Shown here piece after piece: positions 24,552 to 32,914 of a stretch of DNA of 59,544 nt (position 1 is its first letter; each line of letters starts with the position of its first letter). This stretch comes from Acetobacteraceae bacterium (GTDB taxonomy: Bacteria > Pseudomonadota > Alphaproteobacteria > Acetobacterales > Acetobacteraceae): the NCBI GenBank assembly GCA_022842185.1, contig JALHQB010000026.1, positions 1 through 59,544 on the forward strand, read 5' to 3'. Under the pieces are notes generated by a model that did no database searches, was not told where the DNA came from, and saw only the letters and a program-made list of their open reading frames with translations. The position numbers and the translations under genes are program-made.

Positions 24552-25015
24552 GCGAGGACCTGCCGACGGCCGAAGCCGAGGGCCGCGCCCGGCCCCGCAA
24601 GGCGCCGACTGCCTTTCGCACCATCAGCGAAGTCGCCGACGACCTGCACATTCCCCAGCACGTCCTGCGGTTCTGGGAATCGAAGTTCCCGCAGCTCAAG
24701 CCGCTGAAGCGCGGCGGCGGGCGGCGATACTACCGGCCCGAGGACATTGCGCTGCTGCGGCGCATCTCCGACCTGCTCTACACCCAGGGCTACACGATCA
24801 AGGGCGTGCAGCGGCTGCTGCGCGACGGGACGGATGAAGGCCCGCAGGGCGGGGAACTGCCCCTGGGCGACCCACCGCCGCCGACCGCCGCGGAGGATTT
24901 GGAGACGGCGGCGCTGCGCGCGGCGCTGGCGGAACTCGATGCGATCGCGGTCGATCTGCGCCGGTTGGTCGACGGGCCGACCGCGGCAGGGATGGAGCCG
25001 GGGGCGCACGCGTAG
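24548..25015 (+). CDS. MerR-family transcriptional regulator
   Basis: 155 residues. The winged helix-turn-helix spans about residues 20-85: [40 protein letters not shown] and [20 protein letters not shown], ending in [12 protein letters not shown]. The C-terminal part is acidic and Pro-rich with no effector cysteines, unlike metal-sensing MerR. This short MerR next to ihfA is a conserved alphaproteobacterial pair; its target is not known. Confidence 0.9.
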   Translation: MSEDLPTAEAEGRARPRKAPTAFRTISEVADDLHIPQHVLRFWESKFPQLKPLKRGGGRRYYRPEDIALLRRISDLLYTQGYTIKGVQRLLRDGTDEGPQGGELPLGDPPPPTAAEDLETAALRAALAELDAIAVDLRRLVDGPTAAGMEPGAHA

Positions 25016-25071
25016 TTCTGCACTGATGTCACGTCAGTCTTTTGCCCACACCTCCGGCCATCGCGCTCCAG

Positions 25072-25107
25072 GTCAGTCGCGCCTGACGGAAATCAGCCAG
25101 GCGCCTA
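25072..25107 (+). repeat. fragment of a family B repeat
   Basis: gtcagtcgcgcctgacggaa followed by atcagccaggcgcctaat resembles the left half of the B element (cgcgcctgac...gtcaggcgcg) with several changes; the right hairpin is absent. It lies between merR and tRNA-Pro. Confidence 0.5.
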
Positions 25108-25188
25108 ATCCGGCTTGGGGTTCGGCGCAGCAACGCCGGCGGCCATCCATGTCGCCGCATTCCGTGAAGATTATCGCCTGCCATGGGG

Positions 25189-25217
25189 TGGAAACCCTCC
25201 GCGCCCGGTGCTACACG
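25189..25217 (+). promoter_or_regulatory. possible promoter of tRNA-Pro
   Basis: tggaaa (25189-25194), 17 bp, tacacg (25212-25217), the latter preceded by a tg in extended -10 position. Eleven bases separate it from the mature tRNA 5' end. Confidence 0.4.
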
Positions 25218-25228
25218 GCGCGTCCGGT

Positions 25229-25305
25229 CGGAGCGTAGCGCAGCCTGGTAGCGCATCAGTCTGGGGGACTGGGGGTCGTGGGTTCGAATCCCGCCGCTCC
25301 GACCA
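25229..25305 (+). tRNA. tRNA-Pro (anticodon GGG)
   Basis: 77 nt with encoded CCA. Acceptor stem cggagcg / cgctccg (25229-25235 with 25295-25301). D arm gcgcagcctggtagcgc. Anticodon stem tcagt / actgg with loop ctggggg, giving GGG at positions 34-36. T arm with gggttcgaatccc. Discriminator A, then CCA. It reads proline codons CCC and CCT. Confidence 0.97.
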
Positions 25306-25336
25306 TTCCCGCCCCCGAAGCCGGTGCCGCGCGCGA

Positions 25337-26308
25337 CTATTCCGGTTCGATGCCCGCCAGGGCGACATAGCGCGCATAGCGCTCCCGCAGATCCTGAACG
25401 TAGCTCGCGCAATCCTCCAGGTTGTAGCGGCCGATGGTGTGGCCAAATCCCTCCAGCCTTTCGCGCATCGGGCTGGAATTGAGCGCGCCGACCGCCAACT
25501 CGTTCAGCCGCTGCATCACCGGCAGCGGCGTGCCCTTCGGCACCGCGATCCCCAGCAGCCCCGGCAGCGCCGCGTCCGGATAGAACTCCGCGACGGAGGG
25601 CAGATCCGGGAAGCGGTCCCAGCGCTGCGCGCGGGTTATGGCGATCGCCCGGACCTGGTTGTTCTGGAGGTAGCTGTCCGCCGCCGACGTCTCCTGCACC
25701 ACGAAGTCGATCCGCCCGGCCAGCAGGTCGCTCATCGCCGCGCCCACCACGCGATAAGGCACGCCCAGAAGCTGGATGTCGGCAACCTTGGTCAGGATCT
25801 CCGGCGGCATGCGGGACGCGGTGTTGAAATACCCGAAGCTGTACTGCCCGGGCCGCGCGCGGGCCGCGTTGACCAGGTCGGGGATGCTGCGCCAGGGCGA
25901 TTCGGTCCGCACGATGAAGTAGCTCCCGGCCGACCCGAACATGCCCACCACGTCGAAATCCGCCCCCGGATCATAGGGCAGGTTGCGCATCAGGCTGGGA
26001 TTCGCGGCATGGGTGCTGGTGGTGCACAGCAGCAGCGTATAGCCGTCCGGCGCAGCCGCCTTTACCGCCATGGTGCCGATCACGCCATTGGCGCCGGGCC
26101 GGTTCTCCACCACCACCGGCTGCCCGGCCGTCGTCTCGATGTACTGCGCGCACAACCGTGCCGAGATGTCGCCCGACCCACCTGGCCCGAACGGGACGAT
26201 GATCCGCAGCGGCCGGTTGGGGAAGGCCGCCTGTGCGCGTGCCGGTACCGCCAGCCCCAGGCCAAGCCCTGCCAGCATCAGCCGCCGGCGCGTCGCTGTG
26301 TCGTTCAT
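25337..26308 (-). CDS. tripartite tricarboxylate transporter (Bug) substrate-binding protein
   Basis: 323 residues from the ATG at 26308. The RR-containing signal peptide is MNDTATRRRLMLAGLGLGLA. Bug family marks are FPNRPLRIIVPFGPGGSGDI, PVVVENRPGANGVIGTMAVK and AAPDGYTLLLCTTSTHAANP. Bug proteins are periplasmic carboxylate binders; most, like this one, are not next to tctA/tctB. It lies 44 bp downstream of soeC on the same strand and could be cotranscribed, but a link to sulfite is not implied by the family. The frame stays open upstream through soeC; the start is set by the signal peptide. Confidence 0.9.
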   Translation of the reverse strand: MNDTATRRRLMLAGLGLGLAVPARAQAAFPNRPLRIIVPFGPGGSGDISARLCAQYIETTAGQPVVVENRPGANGVIGTMAVKAAAPDGYTLLLCTTSTHAANPSLMRNLPYDPGADFDVVGMFGSAGSYFIVRTESPWRSIPDLVNAARARPGQYSFGYFNTASRMPPEILTKVADIQLLGVPYRVVGAAMSDLLAGRIDFVVQETSAADSYLQNNQVRAIAITRAQRWDRFPDLPSVAEFYPDAALPGLLGIAVPKGTPLPVMQRLNELAVGALNSSPMRERLEGFGHTIGRYNLEDCASYVQDLRERYARYVALAGIEPE

Positions 26309-26352
26309 TGTGACCTCCCCCCTATGGCCAGCGCCGGGCGCCGGCCTCTGCT

Positions 26353-27294
26353 TCAGTCCTGGCCGCCCACGCCGTAATACAACGCGACGGTATGGGTCGC
26401 CTCGGCGAACATCAGCCAGCGCTCGGCCAGCAGGCCCGCCGTCGCCAGCGCGGCGGCGGCCACCGCCATCACGCCGGCCAGCGCGCCGCCGGTCAGCAAG
26501 GCCAGCACCAGCAGGACCGCCGGCACGGCGAAGCCCGCCACCGCCGCGATGCGCCGCAGCCGCACCGCATGGACGCGGCCGATGCGGAACGCCATTTCGC
26601 GCAGCAGGTAGTTCGTCTCGGTATGCGGCGGATCGAGCGTCCGCACCTTGCCGATGAAGCCCAGGCCGGTCGCCGTCTCCATCGTCGCGACCGGCGGCCC
26701 GGCATCGACACCCGCCCAATAGGCGCGCTTGAGCATGAAGGCGGCCGCGCCGAGCACCGCCGCGATCGCCGCCGGCACGGTCGCCATGCCCCAGAACCCG
26801 GCCAGCATCGCCAACAGCACCGCACCCGAAAAGGCACCGAACAGCAGGTAGCCAGGCGCGACCAGCGGATGGTGCCATTGCCGGACCGTGGGCAGGGAGG
26901 CGTAGATCATGCCGGTGCACCACACCGTCACCACCGCGCCCGCGGCGGCCACCAGCCCGGCGGGCAGCGCCAGCCCTTCCATGCCCCCCACCACGGCCAG
27001 GAAGAACAGCCCGGCCGGGATGAAGGTGACCACCGCGGCAACACCTTCGCGCGACAGCCAGGAAGACCGCCACTGGCTGAAGGCGCGCCAGGCGCGTTCG
27101 GGGCGGCCGAGATGGATGGTGGAGGAGAGCAGCCCCGCGGCGATCAGCACCAGCGCGATGCCGATGGCGACGACGCCGAAGCCGGAACTGGGCGGCACCA
27201 GGCCGAAGGCGCGCAGCACCCCGGTCCAGAACAGCAACCCGTAGCCCGCACCCGAGGCCACGGTGAAAAAGACGATCGAAGGAGCCGGATTCAT
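26353..27294 (-). CDS. soeC: membrane anchor subunit, DmsC/SoeC type
   Basis: 313 residues with about eight membrane segments, beginning MNPAPSIVFFTVASGAGYGL. DmsC-family traits are SSTIHLGRPERAWRAFSQWR near residue 57 and SSWLSREGVAAVVTFIPAGL. It anchors the catalytic and Fe-S subunits to the cytoplasmic face of the inner membrane and passes electrons to quinone. It overlaps soeB by ATGA. The symbol follows the likeness of the neighbouring catalytic subunit to sulfite dehydrogenase; DmsC-like anchors alone do not reveal the substrate. Confidence 0.8.
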   Translation of the reverse strand: MNPAPSIVFFTVASGAGYGLLFWTGVLRAFGLVPPSSGFGVVAIGIALVLIAAGLLSSTIHLGRPERAWRAFSQWRSSWLSREGVAAVVTFIPAGLFFLAVVGGMEGLALPAGLVAAAGAVVTVWCTGMIYASLPTVRQWHHPLVAPGYLLFGAFSGAVLLAMLAGFWGMATVPAAIAAVLGAAAFMLKRAYWAGVDAGPPVATMETATGLGFIGKVRTLDPPHTETNYLLREMAFRIGRVHAVRLRRIAAVAGFAVPAVLLVLALLTGGALAGVMAVAAAALATAGLLAERWLMFAEATHTVALYYGVGGQD

Positions 27295-28034
27295 CGGGAC
27301 AGGACCTTGTCCACCCAGCGCAGCAGCGGGTTCTTGATCTGGGATGGCAGCGGCCCGGCATCGCGCGGCGGACCGGCATCGGCCTTCGGCGCGCGGCGCG
27401 GCGGCAGGTACCGGTTGACCGGCTTGTAGCCGAGTTCGGGCATCAGCGCGAAGCCGCCACGATCCGCCACCAGCTTCGAGACATCGCTGTTCGGATCACC
27501 AAGGTCGCCGAAATGGCGGGCATGGGTCGGGCAGGTGGACACGCAGGCGGGCACGCGCTGCGCTTCGGGGATCGTCTCGTTGTAGATGCGGTCCACGCAC
27601 AGCGTGCACTTCTTCATCACGCCGGCATCGTCATCGAATTCGCGCGCGCCATAGGGGCAGGCCCAGGCACACAGCTGGCAGCCGATACAGATATCGGTGT
27701 TGACCAGCACGATGCCGTCCTCGGCGCGCTTATAGGATGCGCCGGTGGGGCAGACGGTGACGCAGGCCGGCGTTTCGCAATGCAGGCAGGATCGCGGGAA
27801 ATGGACAGTCCGGCCATCTTCCCCATCGCCGGCTTCGTAGGAATGCACGCGGTTGAACCACACGCCTTCCTGCCCGGCGGAATACGGGTTGTGGTCGGGC
27901 AGTGGGGCCATGTGGCCGGAGGTGTTCCACTCCTTGCAATTGGTCGCACAGGCCTGGCAGCCGACGCAGGTGTCCAGGTCGATGACGAGGCCGAGCTTCT
28001 TCGCCCCCGGTTGCGGTTCTGGCAGAGAAGTCAT
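27291..28034 (-). CDS. soeB: Fe-S electron transfer subunit, SoeB/DmsB type
   Basis: 247 residues with four ferredoxin-like cysteine clusters: CVGCQACATNCKEW (Cys23, 26, 29, 33), CLHCETPACVTVCPTGA, CIGCQLCAWACPYGA, and CTLC paired with ACVSTCPTHA. It therefore carries four [4Fe-4S] centres that conduct electrons from the molybdenum subunit to the membrane anchor. No signal peptide, so cytoplasmic. ATGA overlaps on both sides (soeA stop, soeC start) show a single coupled operon. Confidence 0.88.
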   Translation of the reverse strand: MTSLPEPQPGAKKLGLVIDLDTCVGCQACATNCKEWNTSGHMAPLPDHNPYSAGQEGVWFNRVHSYEAGDGEDGRTVHFPRSCLHCETPACVTVCPTGASYKRAEDGIVLVNTDICIGCQLCAWACPYGAREFDDDAGVMKKCTLCVDRIYNETIPEAQRVPACVSTCPTHARHFGDLGDPNSDVSKLVADRGGFALMPELGYKPVNRYLPPRRAPKADAGPPRDAGPLPSQIKNPLLRWVDKVLSR

Positions 28035-30886
28035 GGCGCTTTCCCCCCTGCATTGTATCGCAGGATGTCGGGTGGTTCGGGCATGTCGTCAGGTGGCGTC
28101 AGCAAGGTCGGGAAGGGCTCGGTCGTCCCTTCTTCCCCTGGCGCGCATTTCGTGACCTTCACGCGCAGGTCGTACCAGGCGGCCTGGCCGGTCACCGGGT
28201 CGGCATTGGCCAGCCGAGGCCCGGTCTGCGCCGGCAGCCATTCGCTGATGACGTGGTTCAGCAGGAAGCCGCGCTGCGATTCGGCGGCATCCGGGGACAG
28301 CATCCACGCCCCCGCACGCTTGCCGATGGCGTTCCAGGTCCAGACGGTATCGCGGTTGACGCCTTCCATCAGGCTGAGCTGCGCCTTCACCCGCCCGGAG
28401 CGGCTTTCCACCCACACCCAATCGTCCTGGGCCAGCCCTTCGGCCACGCCGCGTTCGCGCGACATGTACAGCTTGTTCGACCCATGGATCTGCCGCAGCC
28501 AGGCATTCATCGACCCCCAGGAATGATACATCGCCATCGGCCGCTGCGTGACGGCGGAGAAAGGATACGGGTCGGTGTCGTGCTGCTGCTGTTCCAGCGG
28601 CGCGTACCAGAAGGGCAGCGGGTCGCAGTATGTGCGGACGCGTTCGCGCAGATGCTCCGGCGGCTGCTTCGCGCCATGGCCTTCGGCGGCCAGGCGGAAC
28701 TTCTGCAACGGCTCCGACCAGATCTGCATCACGATCTGGTTGGACTGCCCCATCATCCCCATCGCCTTCGCATTGGTCAGATAGGTCGCGTTGGCGTGCT
28801 TGAAGTAGGATTCCTCGGGCGCGAGGTTGTGCCGCCAGAAGCAGCCATTGTCGATGTAGCGCTGCAACTGGTCCTGGTTCGGTTCGCCGACACCCTTCTT
28901 CGACCCATCCTCGCCCCGCCAGCCGGCCAATGGCCCGACGCCCGGCATGCGCTGATGGTTCACGATGTAGTCGGGATAATCCTTGAACTTCGGCGACCCG
29001 TCCTCCTTCACGAAGGCCGGCAGGCCCAGCCGCGCGCCGAGCTCGATCAGCACCTCCTGGAAGGGCCGCACATTGCGGTCGGGCTTGATCACCGGCTGGC
29101 GGATCGCATCGCCCGGCCCGTGCGATGACCCGATCGGCCGGTCGAGGATGCTGATGGCATCCCAGCGTTCCAGATAGGTCGTGTCCGGCAGGATCAGGTC
29201 GGCGTAAGGCACCGTCTCACTGAAATACGCATCCGAGTAGATGACGTGCGGGATGACATACTCGCCATTCTCGTCCTGCTGCGTCAGGCAGCGGATCGTC
29301 TCCAGCGGGTTCATCGCGCTGTTCCAGGCCATGTTCGCCATGAACATGAACAGCGTGTCGATCTTGTAGGGGTCGCCGGCCGCGGCATGGCCGATGACGG
29401 AATGCATCATCCCATGCAGCCCCAGCGGCGCCTCCCACGAAAACGAATGGTCGATGCGGATCGGCGTGCCGTCATCCTCGACCAGCAGGTCGTCCGGCCC
29501 ATGGGTGAAGGACAGGATGTTGCCCGCCAGCGGCGTGTTCGGCTTGGACCCGCGGCCAGCTGGCCCGGGCCCCGGCGGGATCGGCCGCGGGAAGGGCGAT
29601 TTGTACCGCCACGACCCCGGCGTATCGACCGCGCCCAACACCAGTTGCAGGATGTGCAGCGCCCGGCAGGTGTGCATGCCGTTGGAATGCGCGGAGATGC
29701 CGCGCATGGCATGGAAGGCGACCGGGCGGCCGACCATCGTCTCATGCTTGCGGCCCCACACATCCGTCCAGGGAATGTCGAGCGTGATCGTCTGGTTGAA
29801 GGCGACATCGGCGACCTCGGCCGCGAGGCGGCGGATGCGCTCGGCCGGAAAACCGCAGCGTTCGGCCACGGCCTCGGGCGCGTATTCGTCACCCAGATAG
29901 CGTTCGGCCATCAGGTTGAAGACCGGCTTCACGGCGCGGCCATCGGGCAGGGTGAAGTCGCCGACCAGCACCGCGCTCAGCGTCGCGTCATCGGCCGGGA
30001 TGGCACCCCGCGCACGATCCCAGGCCAGCGGCTTGCCATCGGCATCGCGCGCGAACAGCCCGTCATCCGCGCCACCCGGGTTGCGCACCACCAGCCACGG
30101 CGCGTTGGTGTAGCGGGCGAGGAATTCGCCATCCACCTTGTCGGTGCGGATCAGCTCATGGATCAGCGCCATGATGAACAGCCCGTCCGTGCCCGGACGG
30201 ATCCCGACCCATTCATCGGCGATCGCGGAATAACCGGTGCGGACGGGATTGACCGAGACAATCTTTGCCCCGCGCCCCTTCATGGCGCCCAGGCCCGTCT
30301 TGATCGGGTTGGAATCATGATCCTCGGCGACGCCGAAGATCATCAGGTACTTCGCGCGTTCCCAGTCTGGCTCGCCGAACTCCCAGAACGACCCGCCGAT
30401 GGTGTACAGCCCGCCGGCCGCCATGTTGACCGAGCAGAATCCGCCATGCGCCGCGAAATTCGGCGTGCCGAACTGCGCCGCCCAGAAGCCCGTGAGCGAC
30501 TGCGACTGGTCGCGCCCGGTGAAGAAGGCGAGCTTCTTCGGGTCCGTTTCGCGCACATGCTTCAGCCAGCCGGTGGCGGTGTCGATCGCCTCCTCCCAGC
30601 TGATCTCGGCATATTCGCCTGATCCGCGCGGCCCGACGCGCTTGAGCGGCGCCTGCAGCCGTGCCGGCGAATACTGCGTCATGATCCCGGCGGAACCTTT
30701 GCCGCAGAGCACGCCCTTGTTCACCGGATGGTCGGGATTGCCTTCGATGTAGCGGACGCGCCCGTCCTTCAGATGAACGCGGATGCCGCAGCGGCAGGCG
30801 CACATGTAGCAGGTGGTCGTCTTGACCTCGTCGCCGATCGGCGCCGAGTAGATGATCTTGTCAGTCGCGCCACCATCCGCCGGCAT
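28031..30886 (-). CDS. soeA: molybdopterin catalytic subunit, sulfite dehydrogenase (quinone) SoeA-like
   Basis: 951 residues from the ATG at 30886, preceded by an aggggaag ribosome site. N-terminal Fe-S motif Cys26-x2-Cys29-x3-Cys33 and Cys61 (TTTCYMCACRCGIRVH; GVLCGKG). Cys151 in HGGFCSVNMAAGG is the likely molybdenum ligand. There is no Tat signal, so the enzyme faces the cytoplasm, as SoeABC does and as periplasmic DmsA or PsrA do not. Length (about 950) and segments such as FAAHGGFCSVN and GMMGQSNQIVMQIW fit SoeA. Expected reaction: sulfite to sulfate with electrons to quinone. Other cytoplasmic members (for example thiosulfate or polysulfide enzymes) are the alternatives. Confidence 0.8.
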   Translation of the reverse strand: MPADGGATDKIIYSAPIGDEVKTTTCYMCACRCGIRVHLKDGRVRYIEGNPDHPVNKGVLCGKGSAGIMTQYSPARLQAPLKRVGPRGSGEYAEISWEEAIDTATGWLKHVRETDPKKLAFFTGRDQSQSLTGFWAAQFGTPNFAAHGGFCSVNMAAGGLYTIGGSFWEFGEPDWERAKYLMIFGVAEDHDSNPIKTGLGAMKGRGAKIVSVNPVRTGYSAIADEWVGIRPGTDGLFIMALIHELIRTDKVDGEFLARYTNAPWLVVRNPGGADDGLFARDADGKPLAWDRARGAIPADDATLSAVLVGDFTLPDGRAVKPVFNLMAERYLGDEYAPEAVAERCGFPAERIRRLAAEVADVAFNQTITLDIPWTDVWGRKHETMVGRPVAFHAMRGISAHSNGMHTCRALHILQLVLGAVDTPGSWRYKSPFPRPIPPGPGPAGRGSKPNTPLAGNILSFTHGPDDLLVEDDGTPIRIDHSFSWEAPLGLHGMMHSVIGHAAAGDPYKIDTLFMFMANMAWNSAMNPLETIRCLTQQDENGEYVIPHVIYSDAYFSETVPYADLILPDTTYLERWDAISILDRPIGSSHGPGDAIRQPVIKPDRNVRPFQEVLIELGARLGLPAFVKEDGSPKFKDYPDYIVNHQRMPGVGPLAGWRGEDGSKKGVGEPNQDQLQRYIDNGCFWRHNLAPEESYFKHANATYLTNAKAMGMMGQSNQIVMQIWSEPLQKFRLAAEGHGAKQPPEHLRERVRTYCDPLPFWYAPLEQQQHDTDPYPFSAVTQRPMAMYHSWGSMNAWLRQIHGSNKLYMSRERGVAEGLAQDDWVWVESRSGRVKAQLSLMEGVNRDTVWTWNAIGKRAGAWMLSPDAAESQRGFLLNHVISEWLPAQTGPRLANADPVTGQAAWYDLRVKVTKCAPGEEGTTEPFPTLLTPPDDMPEPPDILRYNAGGKAP

Positions 30887-30903
30887 GGTCTTCCCCTGAA
30901 CCT

Positions 30904-31009
30904 TGGAGCAGATCGCGCCTGACTGAGATCGGTCAGACGCGTGAAGATGCTCGCTCAAACAAAATCGTGGAGCAGGTTGCGCCAGCACCGTCTGCCGCAA
31001 CGCGCTCTA
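30904..31009 (+). repeat. family B MITE-like repeat (copy B3)
   Basis: ttggagcagatcgcgcctga, a diverged stem, gcgtgaagatgctcgctcaa, then a shortened right hairpin (ggttgcgccag / ctgccgcaacgcgctcta). It ends only 17 bp before the soeA ATG on the minus strand, so the soeABC promoter must lie in or behind it. Between it and 31101 there is an 8-G run and a small palindrome but no gene. Confidence 0.8.
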
Positions 31010-31101
31010 CCGCCCGGAGTAGCGCATGCCACGGCAGTGACGCAAAGGGGGGGGCAATGCCTGCGAATCATTCGCAATCAGGGGCTTCTGCCTGCCGAAA
31101 A

Positions 31102-31824
31102 TCACGTCGCCGCGGACGCAATGACCCCGGCACGTCGGGCGTCGCCGACGACACTCCGGTGGCACAACGCGTCGCGCGCGGTCCCCGGCGCGGGCATCCA
31201 GCCGCCCGGCACGCGCGTGAAGATCGGTGAGGCGAAAGCCGCACGCACCGGAATATCCGGGGGCCAGCCGTCGCACCAGCGATCCCCCTGCGTCATCGCC
31301 AGCAGCAGTCCGACCGGGCGCACCCCCGCGCGTTCCAGCAGCGCAACGCCGGCCAGCGCCGAGGACCCCGTCGAGATCACATCATCCACCAGCAGCGCCC
31401 GCTTGCCCGCCAGCCGCGGCAGGATGCGCGGATCGAGCCACAGGCGCCGTTCGGCCGGCGCGGTGGAGGAGGAGGCCGGCACCGACAGCGCATCCTCATA
31501 CCACCGCTTGCGCGACCATCCCGGCGCGACCCAGTTCCTGTGCCCCAGGCCCTGCGCCACCATGGGCGCGAAGACCTGCCCGAGGGTCGGCATGCCGACC
31601 ACCACCTCGGCGTCGAGCGACCGCGCGACCTGCGTCATCCAAACGCCGATCCGCAGCGCCACCTCGATCGCCGCCTGGTTCGCGATGAAGCCGGCGACCG
31701 CGATCGCCCCATAGTCGCGCAGCGGCAACACCAGCCGCGATCCATCGGGCATAAGCGCGGGGTAGCGGTCGGTGAAGGGACCGTCATCGCCGGTCGCGGC
31801 GGTGAAGCCCTGCCAGAACTCCAT
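31102..31824 (-). CDS. phosphoribosyltransferase family protein
   Basis: 240 residues from the ATG at 31824. The PRPP-binding loop is ALLVDDVISTGSSALAG (residues 143-159). The upstream part has LVLPLRDYGAIAVAGFIANQ and EVVVGMPTLGQVFAPMVAQG, a hood unlike PyrE or Upp, so the base is not identifiable; purine-type enzymes are the nearest guess. It stands back to back with a nucleoside hydrolase gene (95-bp spacer), which suggests that the base freed by that hydrolase is converted to a nucleotide here. Confidence 0.8.
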   Translation of the reverse strand: MEFWQGFTAATGDDGPFTDRYPALMPDGSRLVLPLRDYGAIAVAGFIANQAAIEVALRIGVWMTQVARSLDAEVVVGMPTLGQVFAPMVAQGLGHRNWVAPGWSRKRWYEDALSVPASSSTAPAERRLWLDPRILPRLAGKRALLVDDVISTGSSALAGVALLERAGVRPVGLLLAMTQGDRWCDGWPPDIPVRAAFASPIFTRVPGGWMPAPGTARDALCHRSVVGDARRAGVIASAAT

Positions 31825-31919
31825 GATCTCGGCCCGTGGTGAATCAGCCGCCAGCGTGGCATCTTCGCCGCAGCGCAGCAACGAAGGCCGGCCACGCGAT
31901 GGTCGAACAGGAAACTCGC

Positions 31920-32840
31920 ATGACCCGCCGCGTCTGCATCATCGACACCGACCCGGGCACGGATGATGCGCTTGCGATCTGGCTGGCGCTCGCCGCGCCG
32001 CAACTGGATGTGCGGCTGGTGACGGTCGCCGGCGGCAATGTCGGGATCGACCACACGCTGCGCAACGCACGCGCCATCATCGGCCTGGCGCGGCAGCCGG
32101 TGCCGGTGGTGGCCGGCGCGCAAGGCCCGCTGCTCGGCGCCTTCCGCTCCGAGACCCAGGTCCATGGCGCAGACGGCCTCGCGGGCGTCGCACTCCCCGA
32201 AGGCCCCCCTGCTGCGCCCGGCATCGCCGCCGATGCCATCCGCGATCTGCTGCGGGCCGAACCGCGCGTCACACTCATCGGCATCGGCCCGGCGACGAAC
32301 CTCGCCTTGGCCTTGGCGACCGAACCCGCGTTGATCGGCCATGTCGAGGAGATCGTGCTGATGACCGGCGCCTGGTCGGAGGGCAACATCACCGCTTCCG
32401 CCGAATTCAACGCCTGGTCCGATCCGGAATCGCTGGCGATGCTGCTGGAATGCGGGCGGCCGGTGACGCTCGCTACGCTGGAACTGACCGGGCAGGCACT
32501 GGTCACGCCAGACCGCATCGCCGCCCTGCGCGCGGCGGGCGGCGGCGCCTGCCTGGACGCGGCCGCGCGCATCCTCGCCGCCGTGCCGCCATCGCGCCGC
32601 TTCGGCCATCGCGGCCATCCGCTGCACGACCCCTGTGCGATCGCCTGGCTGATCGACCCGACGCTGTTCACCCATCGCGACGTGCATGTGCATGTCGAAT
32701 GCGGCGGCATCGCGCGTGGGCGCACCGTGGTGGATCGCTGGGCACGTGGCGGCGCGGCCGCGAATGCGCGGCTGCTCGACACGCTCGATGCCGATGGGTT
32801 CTTCGCGCTGCTGACGGGCCGCCTCGCCAGCCTCGCCTGA
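31920..32840 (+). CDS. ribonucleoside hydrolase (IUNH family)
   Basis: 306 residues. The calcium-binding motif DTDPGTDDA (residues 9-17) at the N-terminus is diagnostic; VTVAGGNVGIDHTLRNARAI and VEEIVLMTGAW follow the family, and HDPCAIAWLIDP near the C-terminus gives the last metal-binding Asp. It hydrolyses the N-glycosidic bond of nucleosides to ribose and base. The start at 31920 has an aggaaa ribosome site; 31899 is an alternative. It diverges from the phosphoribosyltransferase gene and heads a run of plus-strand genes up to 36803. Confidence 0.92.
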   Translation: MTRRVCIIDTDPGTDDALAIWLALAAPQLDVRLVTVAGGNVGIDHTLRNARAIIGLARQPVPVVAGAQGPLLGAFRSETQVHGADGLAGVALPEGPPAAPGIAADAIRDLLRAEPRVTLIGIGPATNLALALATEPALIGHVEEIVLMTGAWSEGNITASAEFNAWSDPESLAMLLECGRPVTLATLELTGQALVTPDRIAALRAAGGGACLDAAARILAAVPPSRRFGHRGHPLHDPCAIAWLIDPTLFTHRDVHVHVECGGIARGRTVVDRWARGGAAANARLLDTLDADGFFALLTGRLASLA

Positions 32841-32914
32841 CGGGCGCACTCAAGCCTTGCCCCCCGGCTGGCGCCGCGCTACGCGCCGTCCGATCGGGTC
32901 CAGGGAATACAACG

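Noticed and set aside
25337..27379. Single 680-codon frame that would fuse a Bug protein to upstream sequence
   Set aside because: The upstream part is an out-of-frame reading of soeC. The signal peptide at 26308 sets the true start.
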